Assembly: GCA_021799915.1 (NCBI GenBank)
Contig: JAJYZN010000046.1
Location: 1 to 16,009, forward strand
Length of the DNA: 16,009 nucleotides
Source of the DNA: Actinomycetes bacterium
GTDB taxonomy: Bacteria > Actinomycetota > Acidimicrobiia > Acidimicrobiales > RAAP-2
Direction: 5' to 3'
The position numbers were made by a program, and so were the translations under genes. The number at the start of each line of letters is the position of its first letter. Positions within the stretch are counted from its first letter, which is position 1. The notes under the pieces were generated by a model. That model saw only the letters and a list, made by a program, of their open reading frames with translations, searched no databases and was not told the DNA's origin. Below, piece by piece: positions 1-6,731 of this stretch.

Positions 1-634
1 CTACGAGCAGATCGAGGAACTCTCGCTGGTGGCGCTCGACGCAGAACGAGTCCGAGAGCGAGAGAGCCACCGAGCCGTCGTGGCGATGAGCCACGTCGGC
101 GGCGTGGCGGAGCGCGTCCTTCGCTGGGGGAAGATCCCACAGGTACCCCTCGAGGTACACGATCCTTCCCCGTTGGACCAGCGGCTCAGGCACGTCACCC
201 GGAGCGAGCGTGATCGCCACGCCGAGGTGCGTGGCCATGGTCCGCTCACCGTCGTCGGTGACCAGCACCAGACAGCGTCCGGTGCCCGGCGATGTGCCGT
301 CGCCGGAGACCGGGACCGGCACCGGCACCGGATCGAACTGCACCCCGGTCGAGCGGATGTCGTGGGTGAACACACGGCCCAGCACGTCGTCGGCGACCTT
401 GCCCACGAACGCCGCCGATCCGCCGAGAGCGGCCACTCCGGCCATGGTATTGGCCGCCGAACCACCCGAGACCTCGGTGGCCGGCCCCATGGACCCGTAG
501 ATCTCCTCGGCCCGCAGAGCGTCCACGAGCATCATGGAGCCGCGGGTGAGGCCGCTGCGGGAGATGCCCTCTTCGGACGTCGTCGCCAACACGTCCACCA
601 GGGGCGAACCGATCCCGACCACGTCGAGGTCCAT
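1..634 (-). CDS. PfkB-family carbohydrate/adenosine kinase, 5' part
   Basis: This is the N-terminal 211 residues of a ribokinase-fold (PfkB) sugar or nucleoside kinase; the gene runs off the left edge of the window. The PfkB opening is clear: VGIGSPLVDVL at residues 6-16, then the substrate-side motif GGSAANTMAGVAALGG at 57-72. The segment TGRCLVLVTDDGERTM (118-133) followed by THLGVA is typical of the bacterial adenosine-kinase-like branch, so phosphorylation of adenosine or a similar nucleoside or sugar with ATP is the likely reaction. The ATP/anion-hole motif (GAGD-type) and catalytic Asp lie outside the window, so activity cannot be judged. The ATG at 634 is chosen because the conserved strand begins immediately after it. 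A short Pro-Val run (102-109) comes from repeated GGTGCC/GGTCCC DNA and looks like a loop insertion. The gene is divergent from the aminopeptidase, with 92 bases between them. Confidence 0.88.
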   Translation of the reverse strand, partial: MDLDVVGIGSPLVDVLATTSEEGISRSGLTRGSMMLVDALRAEEIYGSMGPATEVSGGSAANTMAGVAALGGSAAFVGKVADDVLGRVFTHDIRSTGVQFDPVPVPVPVSGDGTSPGTGRCLVLVTDDGERTMATHLGVAITLAPGDVPEPLVQRGRIVYLEGYLWDLPPAKDALRHAADVAHRHDGSVALSLSDSFCVERHQREFLDLLV

Positions 635-726
635 GGATGGTTCGCCCCCGGAACGGGGAACATCGTCCGGCTCCGCGTAGGTCACGCCGAGAGGGTAGTC
701 GGGCCGGGGACGGTAGCCTCGCGCCC
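635..726. promoter_or_regulatory. Divergent promoter region, PfkB kinase / aminopeptidase N
   Basis: This 92-base spacer serves two divergent genes. For the plus-strand aminopeptidase, TAGCCT at 714-719 fits TANNNT and lies 7 bases before the ATG at 727, with no Shine-Dalgarno sequence, so the mRNA is predicted leaderless. For the minus-strand kinase the nearest TANNNT is TACCCT (complement of 692-697), which would give a leader of about 50 bases. That leader contains an imperfect inverted repeat, GATGGTTCGCCCC (636-648) facing GGGGAACATC (655-664), which could be a hairpin or an operator. The -10 calls are seen in the sequence; their function is inferred. Confidence 0.5.
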
Positions 727-3339
727 ATGACCTTGACCGACGCCGACTCGTTCCGCCTCCCTCGAACCGTCGAACCTCTCGTGTACCACGTGACCCTCTC
801 TCCCGATCTGGGGGCGGCGACGTTCACCGGTTCCGTGGCGATCGAGCTGACCGTCCACGAACCGACCGACCTGATCTTGTGCAACGCTGCCGAGCTAGCG
901 GTCCACGAGGCCTTCGCCGAACATGCCGACGGCACCACGTCGACGGCCGCAGTCACCCTCGACGAGAAGACCGAGCGGATGGAGTGCCGGTTCGCTGCGC
1001 CGATCCCGGCCGGTCCGGCGACGCTGCACGTCACCTTCGCCGGAGTACTCAACGACAAGCTCCGAGGGTTCTACCGGAGCACCTTCACCGACGCCGACGG
1101 TGCGGACCACACCATCGCCACCACCCAGATGGAGTCGACCGACGCCCGTCGGGCCTTCCCCTGCTGGGACGAACCCGACCGCAAGGCCGTCTTTGACGTC
1201 ACCTTGGTGGTGGACTCGGGACTGGCCGCGTACTCGAACTCACCGGTGCTCGAGACGTCGGCGGTGGACGGGGAGGCCAAGCGCTCCGTCCACTTCGCCC
1301 CGACCATGAAGATGTCCAGCTACCTGGTCGCGTTCATCGTCGGGGAGCTCGAAGCCACCGATCCCGTGATGGTCGACGGCACGCCGCTCCGGGTCGTCCA
1401 CGCCCCGGGCCGGGCACACCTCACCACCTACGCCCTCGACGTCGCCGCGCACGCCCTGCGTTTCTTCTCCGACTACTTCGCCATTCCGTACCCGGCCGAC
1501 AAGCTCGACCTGGTGGCCATCCCCGACTTCGCCTTCGGCGCCATGGAGAACCTGGGGTGCGTCACCTTCCGCGAGACCGCACTGCTGGTCGATCCGGCTG
1601 CCGCGGCCCGCACCGAGCTGGAGCGCGTGGCCGACGTCGTCTCTCACGAGATCGCCCATATGTGGTTCGGGGATCTGGTGACCATGGGCTGGTGGGAGGG
1701 GATATGGCTGAACGAGGCGTTCGCCACGTTCATGGAGATCCTCTGCGTGGACGCCTTCGAACCGGCGTGGCAGCGCTGGGTCAGCTTCGGCCTGGAGCGC
1801 GAGGCGGCGTTGGCTGTCGACGGTCTGCATGCCACCCGCCCGATCGAGTACCCGGTCGGATCACCCGAAGAGGCAGACGGCATGTTCGACGTGCTCACGT
1901 ACCAGAAGGGCGGGAGTGTGCTGCGAATGTTGGAGCGCTACCTCGGCGCCGAGACGTTCCGTGACGGGATCCGCCACTACCTCCAGCGCCACGCGTATGC
2001 CAACACCGTGACCTCCGACCTGTGGGACGCGCTGGAGGAGGTGAGCGGGGAGCCGGTCCGGGCGATGATGGACTCGTGGATCCTCCAGGGCGGTCACCCC
2101 ATCGTCGCGGTGGAAGGTGATCGCCTCAGCCAGTCCCCTTTCTCCTACGCCCCGGCAAGCCCGGGAACCGAGAGCGCCATCGGTTCGTCCTGGCAGGTTC
2201 CGGTCTTGGTGAGGACGCTGGAGTCAGGGTCGGGCACCGAGGGCACCGGACGTGTCCTGTTAGGTGGGGAGCCATCGAAGCTCCCGCTCCCCGGCACGGA
2301 CGCCCCCGCCGCCGCGGTGGTGAACGCCGGTGGGTGGGGCGTCTACCGGACCCGCTACACAGCTCGGCGACTGGCGACGCTGACCGACGGCCTGGACCAG
2401 CTGGCCCCCCTCGAGCGCTTCAACCTCGTCGCCGATACGTGGGCTCTGGTGCTCGCCGACCGGATCGAGCTGGGGCAGTTCTTCTCTCTGGCTCGTGCCC
2501 TCGAGCGCGTCGAGGAGCACGACCCGGGCACGTGGACCGTGGTCGCCGGCGCCCTCGGGCTGTGCGACCGGGTGGCGACCGAGGCCGAGCGTCCGCAGGT
2601 GCAGGCCGCCGTTCGGACGCTGCTCGGGCCCCGGGCGGCCATCCTCGGATGGGATGCCCGCGGCGGCGAAGGTGAACGCGTGCCCACGCTCCGCTCCCTG
2701 CTCATCGGGACCCTCGGGACCATCGGAGCGGACCCTGCCGTCCGGGGAGAGGCGGCCAGGCGTTTCGACCAGGCGTTCCGCAGCGACGGGCCGGTGCCCA
2801 TCGACCCCGACATCGAGAGCTCGGTGCTCCAGTCGGTGGCGGCCCAGATGAGAGCTGGTGACTACGAGACCGTCCTCGACCGCTACCGCCACCCCGCCAC
2901 GCCCCAAGAGGAGCTGCGCGCCCTCACGGCGCTGGCGGCCTTCCCCGACGCAGAACTGGCCGTGGCCACCTACGAGCTGGCGCGGACCGAGGTGCGGACC
3001 CAGAACGCTCCGTACCTCGTCGCCACGCTCCTCGGGAACCGGGTCGGTGGTCCGGCAGTCTGGACCCGGATCTCCACCGACTGGGATCAGCTGCTGGACC
3101 GGTTCCCGGTGAACAGTCACTCGCGCATGCTCGACGGCGCCCGAGCCCTGTGCGGGGACCCGGAGCTGGCCGCCGACGTGGCAGCGTTCCTCACCTCCCA
3201 CCCGCTCCCCAGCGGGCAGCGCTCGGTGGTCCAGATGCTCGAACGGCTGGCGATCAACGTGGCCTTCGGTCGGAGGTGGGCCGGCCGCCTCGGCGACGTC
3301 CTCGGAGCGCTCTCGACCGACCCGGCGACGCGCACCTAA
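727..3339 (+). CDS. pepN: Aminopeptidase N, M1 family zinc metallopeptidase
   Basis: A cytosolic Zn-dependent aminopeptidase of 870 residues, the usual length for actinobacterial PepN, removing N-terminal amino acids from peptides in protein turnover. All M1 hallmarks are present: the exopeptidase motif GAMEN at residues 271-275 after FAF; the zinc motif HEIAH at 307-311 with the third ligand Glu330 in WLNEAF exactly 18 residues after the second His; and the transition-state Tyr392 in DVLTYQKGG. The order is an N-terminal beta-saddle (about 1-200), the thermolysin-like catalytic domain (about 205-440), a small beta domain, and a C-terminal helical ERAP1-C-like domain to the end. There is no signal peptide. 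The ATG at 727 is preferred over in-frame upstream codons because homologous sequence (LPRTVEPLVYHVTLSPDL) begins just after it and a -10 hexamer sits 7 bases before it. All key residues are intact. Confidence 0.97.
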   Translation: MTLTDADSFRLPRTVEPLVYHVTLSPDLGAATFTGSVAIELTVHEPTDLILCNAAELAVHEAFAEHADGTTSTAAVTLDEKTERMECRFAAPIPAGPATLHVTFAGVLNDKLRGFYRSTFTDADGADHTIATTQMESTDARRAFPCWDEPDRKAVFDVTLVVDSGLAAYSNSPVLETSAVDGEAKRSVHFAPTMKMSSYLVAFIVGELEATDPVMVDGTPLRVVHAPGRAHLTTYALDVAAHALRFFSDYFAIPYPADKLDLVAIPDFAFGAMENLGCVTFRETALLVDPAAAARTELERVADVVSHEIAHMWFGDLVTMGWWEGIWLNEAFATFMEILCVDAFEPAWQRWVSFGLEREAALAVDGLHATRPIEYPVGSPEEADGMFDVLTYQKGGSVLRMLERYLGAETFRDGIRHYLQRHAYANTVTSDLWDALEEVSGEPVRAMMDSWILQGGHPIVAVEGDRLSQSPFSYAPASPGTESAIGSSWQVPVLVRTLESGSGTEGTGRVLLGGEPSKLPLPGTDAPAAAVVNAGGWGVYRTRYTARRLATLTDGLDQLAPLERFNLVADTWALVLADRIELGQFFSLARALERVEEHDPGTWTVVAGALGLCDRVATEAERPQVQAAVRTLLGPRAAILGWDARGGEGERVPTLRSLLIGTLGTIGADPAVRGEAARRFDQAFRSDGPVPIDPDIESSVLQSVAAQMRAGDYETVLDRYRHPATPQEELRALTALAAFPDAELAVATYELARTEVRTQNAPYLVATLLGNRVGGPAVWTRISTDWDQLLDRFPVNSHSRMLDGARALCGDPELAADVAAFLTSHPLPSGQRSVVQMLERLAINVAFGRRWAGRLGDVLGALSTDPATRT

Positions 3340-3378
3340 GTTCGGGCAGGGCACCGGTAGATCCGTGGCGGGGACCTC

Positions 3379-4032
3379 TTGAACATCGCCGTCATCGCCA
3401 CGACGTTCGCTCTGGTGGCGGTGGCCGAGCTCCCGGACAAGACGATGATCGCCACTTTGGTGATGGGGAGCCGGTCGCGCCCCCTGCCGGTCTGGATCGG
3501 GGCATCGGGTGCGTTCTTGGTCCATGTATCCCTGGCCGTGGCCGCCGGTCGCCTGCTCGAGCTCCTCCCGCACCGTGCACTCGACGCGATCATCACGGTG
3601 CTGTTCCTGGCCGGGGCGGTGTACCTCCTGGTGATCCCCGAACGGAGCGAAGAGGAGAAGGGGACCGCCGAGGTCGGGGACCTGGCCGAAGGGACCGCCG
3701 AGGTCGGGGGACCGGCCGAGGGGACCGCCGAGGTCGGGGGGCCGGCGCCGACTCCGGGCACCTCCAGGATCGTGGCCACGGCCTTCGGGGTCATCCTGGT
3801 CGGCGAGTTCGGCGACCTGACCCAGCTGCTCACGGTCAACTTGGTGGCTCGCTACCACCAACCCTTCTCGGTGTTCACCGGGGCGCTAGCAGCTCTCGTG
3901 GCCGTGGCCGCCCTGGGCGCGTTCGGCGGGAGAGCGCTCCTGCGGTTCGTGCCACTGGGGGTCATCCGGAGGGTCGGCGGAGTGGTCCTGACCGGCTTCG
4001 CCGCCTACGGCATCTACTCTCTGGTGCGATGA
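3379..4032 (+). CDS. GDT1/UPF0016 (TMEM165-type) divalent cation transporter
   Basis: A 217-residue membrane protein with the internal duplication of the GDT1/TMEM165 family, whose members move Mn2+ and/or Ca2+ across membranes. Each half carries the acidic signature on its first helix: E17-L-P-D-K-T22 in the first and E143-F-G-D-L-T-Q149 in the second. About six hydrophobic segments are visible (roughly 3-16, 38-57, 68-86, 130-152, 165-183 and 196-214). The central hydrophilic loop contains three tandem ten-residue repeats (95-124). The start is TTG: an in-frame stop at 3358-3360 leaves only six codons upstream, none a usual start, and a later Met would delete the first acidic motif. GGGGA at 3370-3374 may serve as a ribosome site. 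It follows pepN by 39 bases and overlaps the next gene by ATGA, so it is probably co-transcribed. Export or uptake cannot be decided from sequence. Confidence 0.85.
   Translation: MNIAVIATTFALVAVAELPDKTMIATLVMGSRSRPLPVWIGASGAFLVHVSLAVAAGRLLELLPHRALDAIITVLFLAGAVYLLVIPERSEEEKGTAEVGDLAEGTAEVGGPAEGTAEVGGPAPTPGTSRIVATAFGVILVGEFGDLTQLLTVNLVARYHQPFSVFTGALAALVAVAALGAFGGRALLRFVPLGVIRRVGGVVLTGFAAYGIYSLVR
3661..3750 (+). repeat. Three tandem 30-bp repeats inside the GDT1-family gene
   Basis: Three consecutive 30-base units all begin GGGACCGCCGAGGTCGGGG. They encode GTAEVGDLAE, GTAEVGGPAE and GTAEVGGPAP (residues 95-124). The period is a multiple of three, so copy-number change keeps the frame. The repeat lies in the loop between the two homologous halves of the transporter. 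Confidence 0.95.
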
Positions 4033-4751
4033 CCAACGCGGGGACCGGATCGAGCACCCGATCGTCGCGCCCCAGGACCGCCGAACTGGTGCGCCGGGCA
4101 CGGGAGACGCGGGGGTTCATGCCTGACGACGAAGGGGAGGCATTGCTCCATGCCGCCGTCCGGGCCGGGCGATCTTGGGAGGGCCGGGGCGCCAGGTCAG
4201 CGGTGATGGTGGAGATCGGCGCCTGGTGTGGCAAGTCCACCTTGTACCTCGGAGCCGCGGCCGAGGCCACCGGCGCCGTGTTGTTCAGCGTGGACCACCA
4301 CCGAGGCTCAGAGGAGAACCAGGTCGGGTGGGAGCACCACGACGCCGACCTGGTCGATCCTCTCGACGGACGGCTGGACACGCTTCCCCACTGGCGACGG
4401 GCGGTCGACGGAGCGGGCCTGGACCGCACGGTCGTGGGGGTGGTGGGTGATTCCGCCGTCGTGGCTGCCTGCTGGGGCACCTCGATCGCCCTGTGCTTCA
4501 TCGACGGCGGACACGGCGAGGAGCCGGCCTGGGCCGACTTTCGTGGGTGGACGCCGCACGTCGCCACCGGTGGATGGCTGGCCATCCACGACGTGTTCCC
4601 CGACCCGGCCGACGGCGGAAGGCCCCCCTACGAGCTGTGGCGCGCCGCGCTCGACTCAGGCGAGTGGGTCGAAGACGGCGAGTGCGGCAGCCTCCGGATC
4701 CTGCGGCGGGTAGCCGGCGGCCCGGGGACCCGGTCCGACCGGAAGGAGTAG
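4029..4751 (+). CDS. Class I SAM-dependent methyltransferase (Methyltransf_24-like)
   Basis: A 240-residue protein with a Rossmann-type methyltransferase core. Motif I is VEIGAWCGKSTLYLG from about residue 61. The acidic end of strand 2 is VDHH (88-91), IDGGH is at 158-162, and GGWLAIHDVF holds His187 and Asp188. IDGGH plus a later IHD is the pattern of the Methyltransf_24 group, in which these Asp/His residues can bind a metal next to the substrate; that role here is inferred. The acceptor substrate is unknown. The ATG at 4029 overlaps the stop of the cation transporter gene (ATGA), indicating translational coupling. The first 55 residues are Arg/Ser-rich and helical and probably form a cap. 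The gene ends at a hairpin facing the convergent minus-strand operon. Sugar or small-molecule O-methylation is possible, but nothing in the neighbourhood fixes it. Confidence 0.8.
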   Translation: MTNAGTGSSTRSSRPRTAELVRRARETRGFMPDDEGEALLHAAVRAGRSWEGRGARSAVMVEIGAWCGKSTLYLGAAAEATGAVLFSVDHHRGSEENQVGWEHHDADLVDPLDGRLDTLPHWRRAVDGAGLDRTVVGVVGDSAVVAACWGTSIALCFIDGGHGEEPAWADFRGWTPHVATGGWLAIHDVFPDPADGGRPPYELWRAALDSGEWVEDGECGSLRILRRVAGGPGTRSDRKE

Positions 4752-4770
4752 CCGGTCGGCGAGAGACCGG
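4752..4770. terminator. Hairpin between convergent genes
   Basis: A perfect 6-bp stem, CCGGTC (4752-4757) and GACCGG (4765-4770), with a 7-base loop begins directly after the TAG of the methyltransferase gene. It lies in the 37-base gap before the convergent toroid gene ends at 4789. No clear U-tract follows on either strand, so it may act bidirectionally as a pause or RNA-end structure rather than a classic intrinsic terminator. Confidence 0.4.
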
Positions 4771-4788
4771 AGTGGCCTCTCCTCCGGC

Positions 4789-5910
4789 TCATCCTCGGGC
4801 CGTGCGGCCGGCGGTGCAGCCGTCGGAAGCCGCCGGCGAGCAGTGTGACTCAGCCAAGTCAAGGCCGGCCCACAATCCCTCTCCCCGGAAGAGGCCGGCC
4901 GCCCGGGACGTGCTCGACAACGCGTCGGCGGCCAGCACGATGGCGGCTGCAGTGTACGTGGTGCGCTCGCCGGTGGGGAACGACACGGTGTCGGGGTAGA
5001 CGAGCCCGGTCCAGTACGAGCCGTCGGGGAGCCGGAGCTCCTGGGCCGCGGCGAAGAGCTCCCGGGCCGTCTGGTCCAGTCCCAACGCGTCCAGCGCCAT
5101 CACGCACTCGGCCGTCTCGGCGGCGGTGACCCAGTCGTTGGTGGCCACGCAACGGACGCCGTGACCGCCCATGACGAAGGTGTCCCACTGGCGGGCCATG
5201 CGGTCCCGCCCGGCAGCGCCGTCCACCGCTCCCGAGAGCATCGGGTAGTACCAGTCCATTGCGAACTCCGCCTTCGGAGCGAAAGCAGAGGGATGGTGGG
5301 CCACGGCATGGCCGAGGCGACCGGCGGCGAGCTCCCAATCGGGGCGGTCCTTGCCCAGACGCTCGGCGGCGGCCACCCCGCACCGCAGGCTGTGGTAGAT
5401 CGACGACGACCCGGTGAGCAGGGCGTAGCTCTCGGGGCGCCCGGAACCGTCGAGCGACCACCGGATGGAGCCGTCGGGCTGTTGCCAGCGCAGGACGAAA
5501 TCGAGAGCCTGTTCCATCGTCGGCCACATCCTGCGCAGGAGGTCGTCAGTGCCGGTGACCAGATGGTGATGCCAGAGCCCGGCGGCCACGTAAGCACAGA
5601 CATTGGTGTCCAGTCGGGGGTCTTTGACTCCGTGGGCCAAGTAGTAGTTGAACCAGCTCCCGTCGGCCATCTGGTGCTCGGCCAGCCAGCCGTAGGCCCG
5701 CTCAGCCTCGTCGTGGAGCCCGCAGACCGACAGAGCCATGGCGGCTTCCACGTGGTTCCACGGATCACAGTGCCCCCCGGGGAACCACGGGATCATCCCG
5801 TTGGGGAGTTGCACCTCGGCGATCGAGCAGGCGGTCGCCATGACGTCCGAGGCGCTCAGGATGCCGGGCACCTGTGGGATCGAAGTGGAGCGTGCTTGAT
5901 CGGTGGTCAC
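4789..5910 (-). CDS. Alpha/alpha-toroid protein (prenyltransferase/squalene-cyclase-like or glycosidase-like)
   Basis: A 373-residue protein predicted to be an all-helical toroid. Four related turn motifs recur: QLPNGMIPW (34-42), HQMADGSWFNYY (79-90), QQPDGSIRW (143-151) and RLPDGSYW (293-300). They resemble the Q-x-x-x-G-x-W type motifs of the terpene cyclase/prenyltransferase toroid and of (alpha/alpha)6 glycosidases. Conserved-looking acidic and aromatic residues include HCDPWNHVE (47-55), DTN (101-103) and AMDWYYPM (217-224). No DxDD cyclase motif and no signal peptide are seen, so a cyclase reaction is not supported. A sugar-processing role is equally plausible given its partners. The GTG start at 5910 overlaps the stop of the upstream methyltransferase gene (GTGA), and the two are surely co-translated. 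It is the last gene of a three-gene operon with a GT4 glycosyltransferase. The last 40 residues are low-complexity. The exact reaction is unknown. Confidence 0.7.
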   Translation of the reverse strand: MTTDQARSTSIPQVPGILSASDVMATACSIAEVQLPNGMIPWFPGGHCDPWNHVEAAMALSVCGLHDEAERAYGWLAEHQMADGSWFNYYLAHGVKDPRLDTNVCAYVAAGLWHHHLVTGTDDLLRRMWPTMEQALDFVLRWQQPDGSIRWSLDGSGRPESYALLTGSSSIYHSLRCGVAAAERLGKDRPDWELAAGRLGHAVAHHPSAFAPKAEFAMDWYYPMLSGAVDGAAGRDRMARQWDTFVMGGHGVRCVATNDWVTAAETAECVMALDALGLDQTARELFAAAQELRLPDGSYWTGLVYPDTVSFPTGERTTYTAAAIVLAADALSSTSRAAGLFRGEGLWAGLDLAESHCSPAASDGCTAGRTARG

Positions 5911-6731
5911 GCCGCGGACACCTTCACTGGAGCCACCGGAGCCACCGGAGCCCCCTCACGTCGTCCCTCCGGCTCCGGCTCTGGCTCCGCGGCGCCACCG
6001 GGAGTGCCGGCCTCGACCTCGGGCTTCGAGACGTAGACCACCAGGCTCTTGCCCATCACCGGGCTCAGCACCCGGTCAGCAACCCGGGTGAGCCGAGGAG
6101 CCTTCACGATGTCCCACACCAGGAGGCGGTGGTAGGCGGCGACCAGCGGGTTCGTGTCGTTCGTGGTCCCGACCAGGCACTTCAACCACCAGTAGGGAGA
6201 GTGGAGCCCGTGGGCGTGGTGGTGGTCCACCGGCGCCAGCCCGACGGACGTCAGGCGTCGCTCCAGCACTCCCCGTCGGTAGATACGGACGTGCCCCCCG
6301 GGGACGTCGTGGTAGGCGTCAGACAGCGTCCAGTTCACGAGCTCGGGTCCGCAACGCGGCACGGTCACGGCCATGGACCCCCCGGGGCGGAGCACCCGGG
6401 CCAGCTCGGCCATGGCCGCCGTGTCGTCAGGGATGTGCTCGAGCACTTCGGAGGCGATCACCCTGTCGAACGCCCCATCGGGGAACGGAAGGTGAAGGGC
6501 ATCGCCCTGCACCGCACCGGCCCGGACGCCGCCGGCCTCCAGCTCACCGGCGTCCACCATGGCCCCGAACGTGGCCCTCACCCCGGCAACCTCGTCGGCA
6601 CCGGCGTCGAGGGCCACGACCGCCGCCCCCCGCCGTGCTGCTTCGAACGCGTGCCGCCCGAACCCGCACCCGAGGTCCAGCAGACGATCGCCGCTCCGCA
6701 CACCCAGCCGGTCGTAGTCGACGGTCAGCAC
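5907..6731 (-). CDS. Class I SAM-dependent methyltransferase (Methyltransf_11-like)
   Basis: A 274-residue SAM methyltransferase. Motif I is LLDLGCGFGRHAFEAARRG (17-35), with the strand-2 acidic end ALDAG at 40-44. The post-motif regions DALHLPFPDGAFDRVIASEVLEHI and ELARVLRPGGSMAVTVPR follow in the usual order. The C-terminal half (NWTLSDAYHDVPGGHVRIY, HHHAHGLHSPYWWLKC, YHRLLVWD) is distinctive. From memory it resembles mycobacterial Rv3030-type methyltransferases that neighbour a glycosyltransferase in the methylglucose lipopolysaccharide region; this was not checked. Sugar O-methylation is therefore a reasonable guess. The GTG start at 6731 sits inside the end of the glycosyltransferase gene (7-base overlap), and the stop overlaps the toroid gene, so all three are translationally coupled. 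About 35 Pro/Glu/Ala/Val residues form a disordered C-terminal tail. Confidence 0.85.
   Translation of the reverse strand: MLTVDYDRLGVRSGDRLLDLGCGFGRHAFEAARRGAAVVALDAGADEVAGVRATFGAMVDAGELEAGGVRAGAVQGDALHLPFPDGAFDRVIASEVLEHIPDDTAAMAELARVLRPGGSMAVTVPRCGPELVNWTLSDAYHDVPGGHVRIYRRGVLERRLTSVGLAPVDHHHAHGLHSPYWWLKCLVGTTNDTNPLVAAYHRLLVWDIVKAPRLTRVADRVLSPVMGKSLVVYVSKPEVEAGTPGGAAEPEPEPEGRREGAPVAPVAPVKVSAA

Noticed and set aside
2260..3861. Long minus-strand open frame opposite pepN and the cation transporter
   Set aside because: It is low-complexity and domain-free, and spans two well-supported plus-strand genes. It is a shadow frame.
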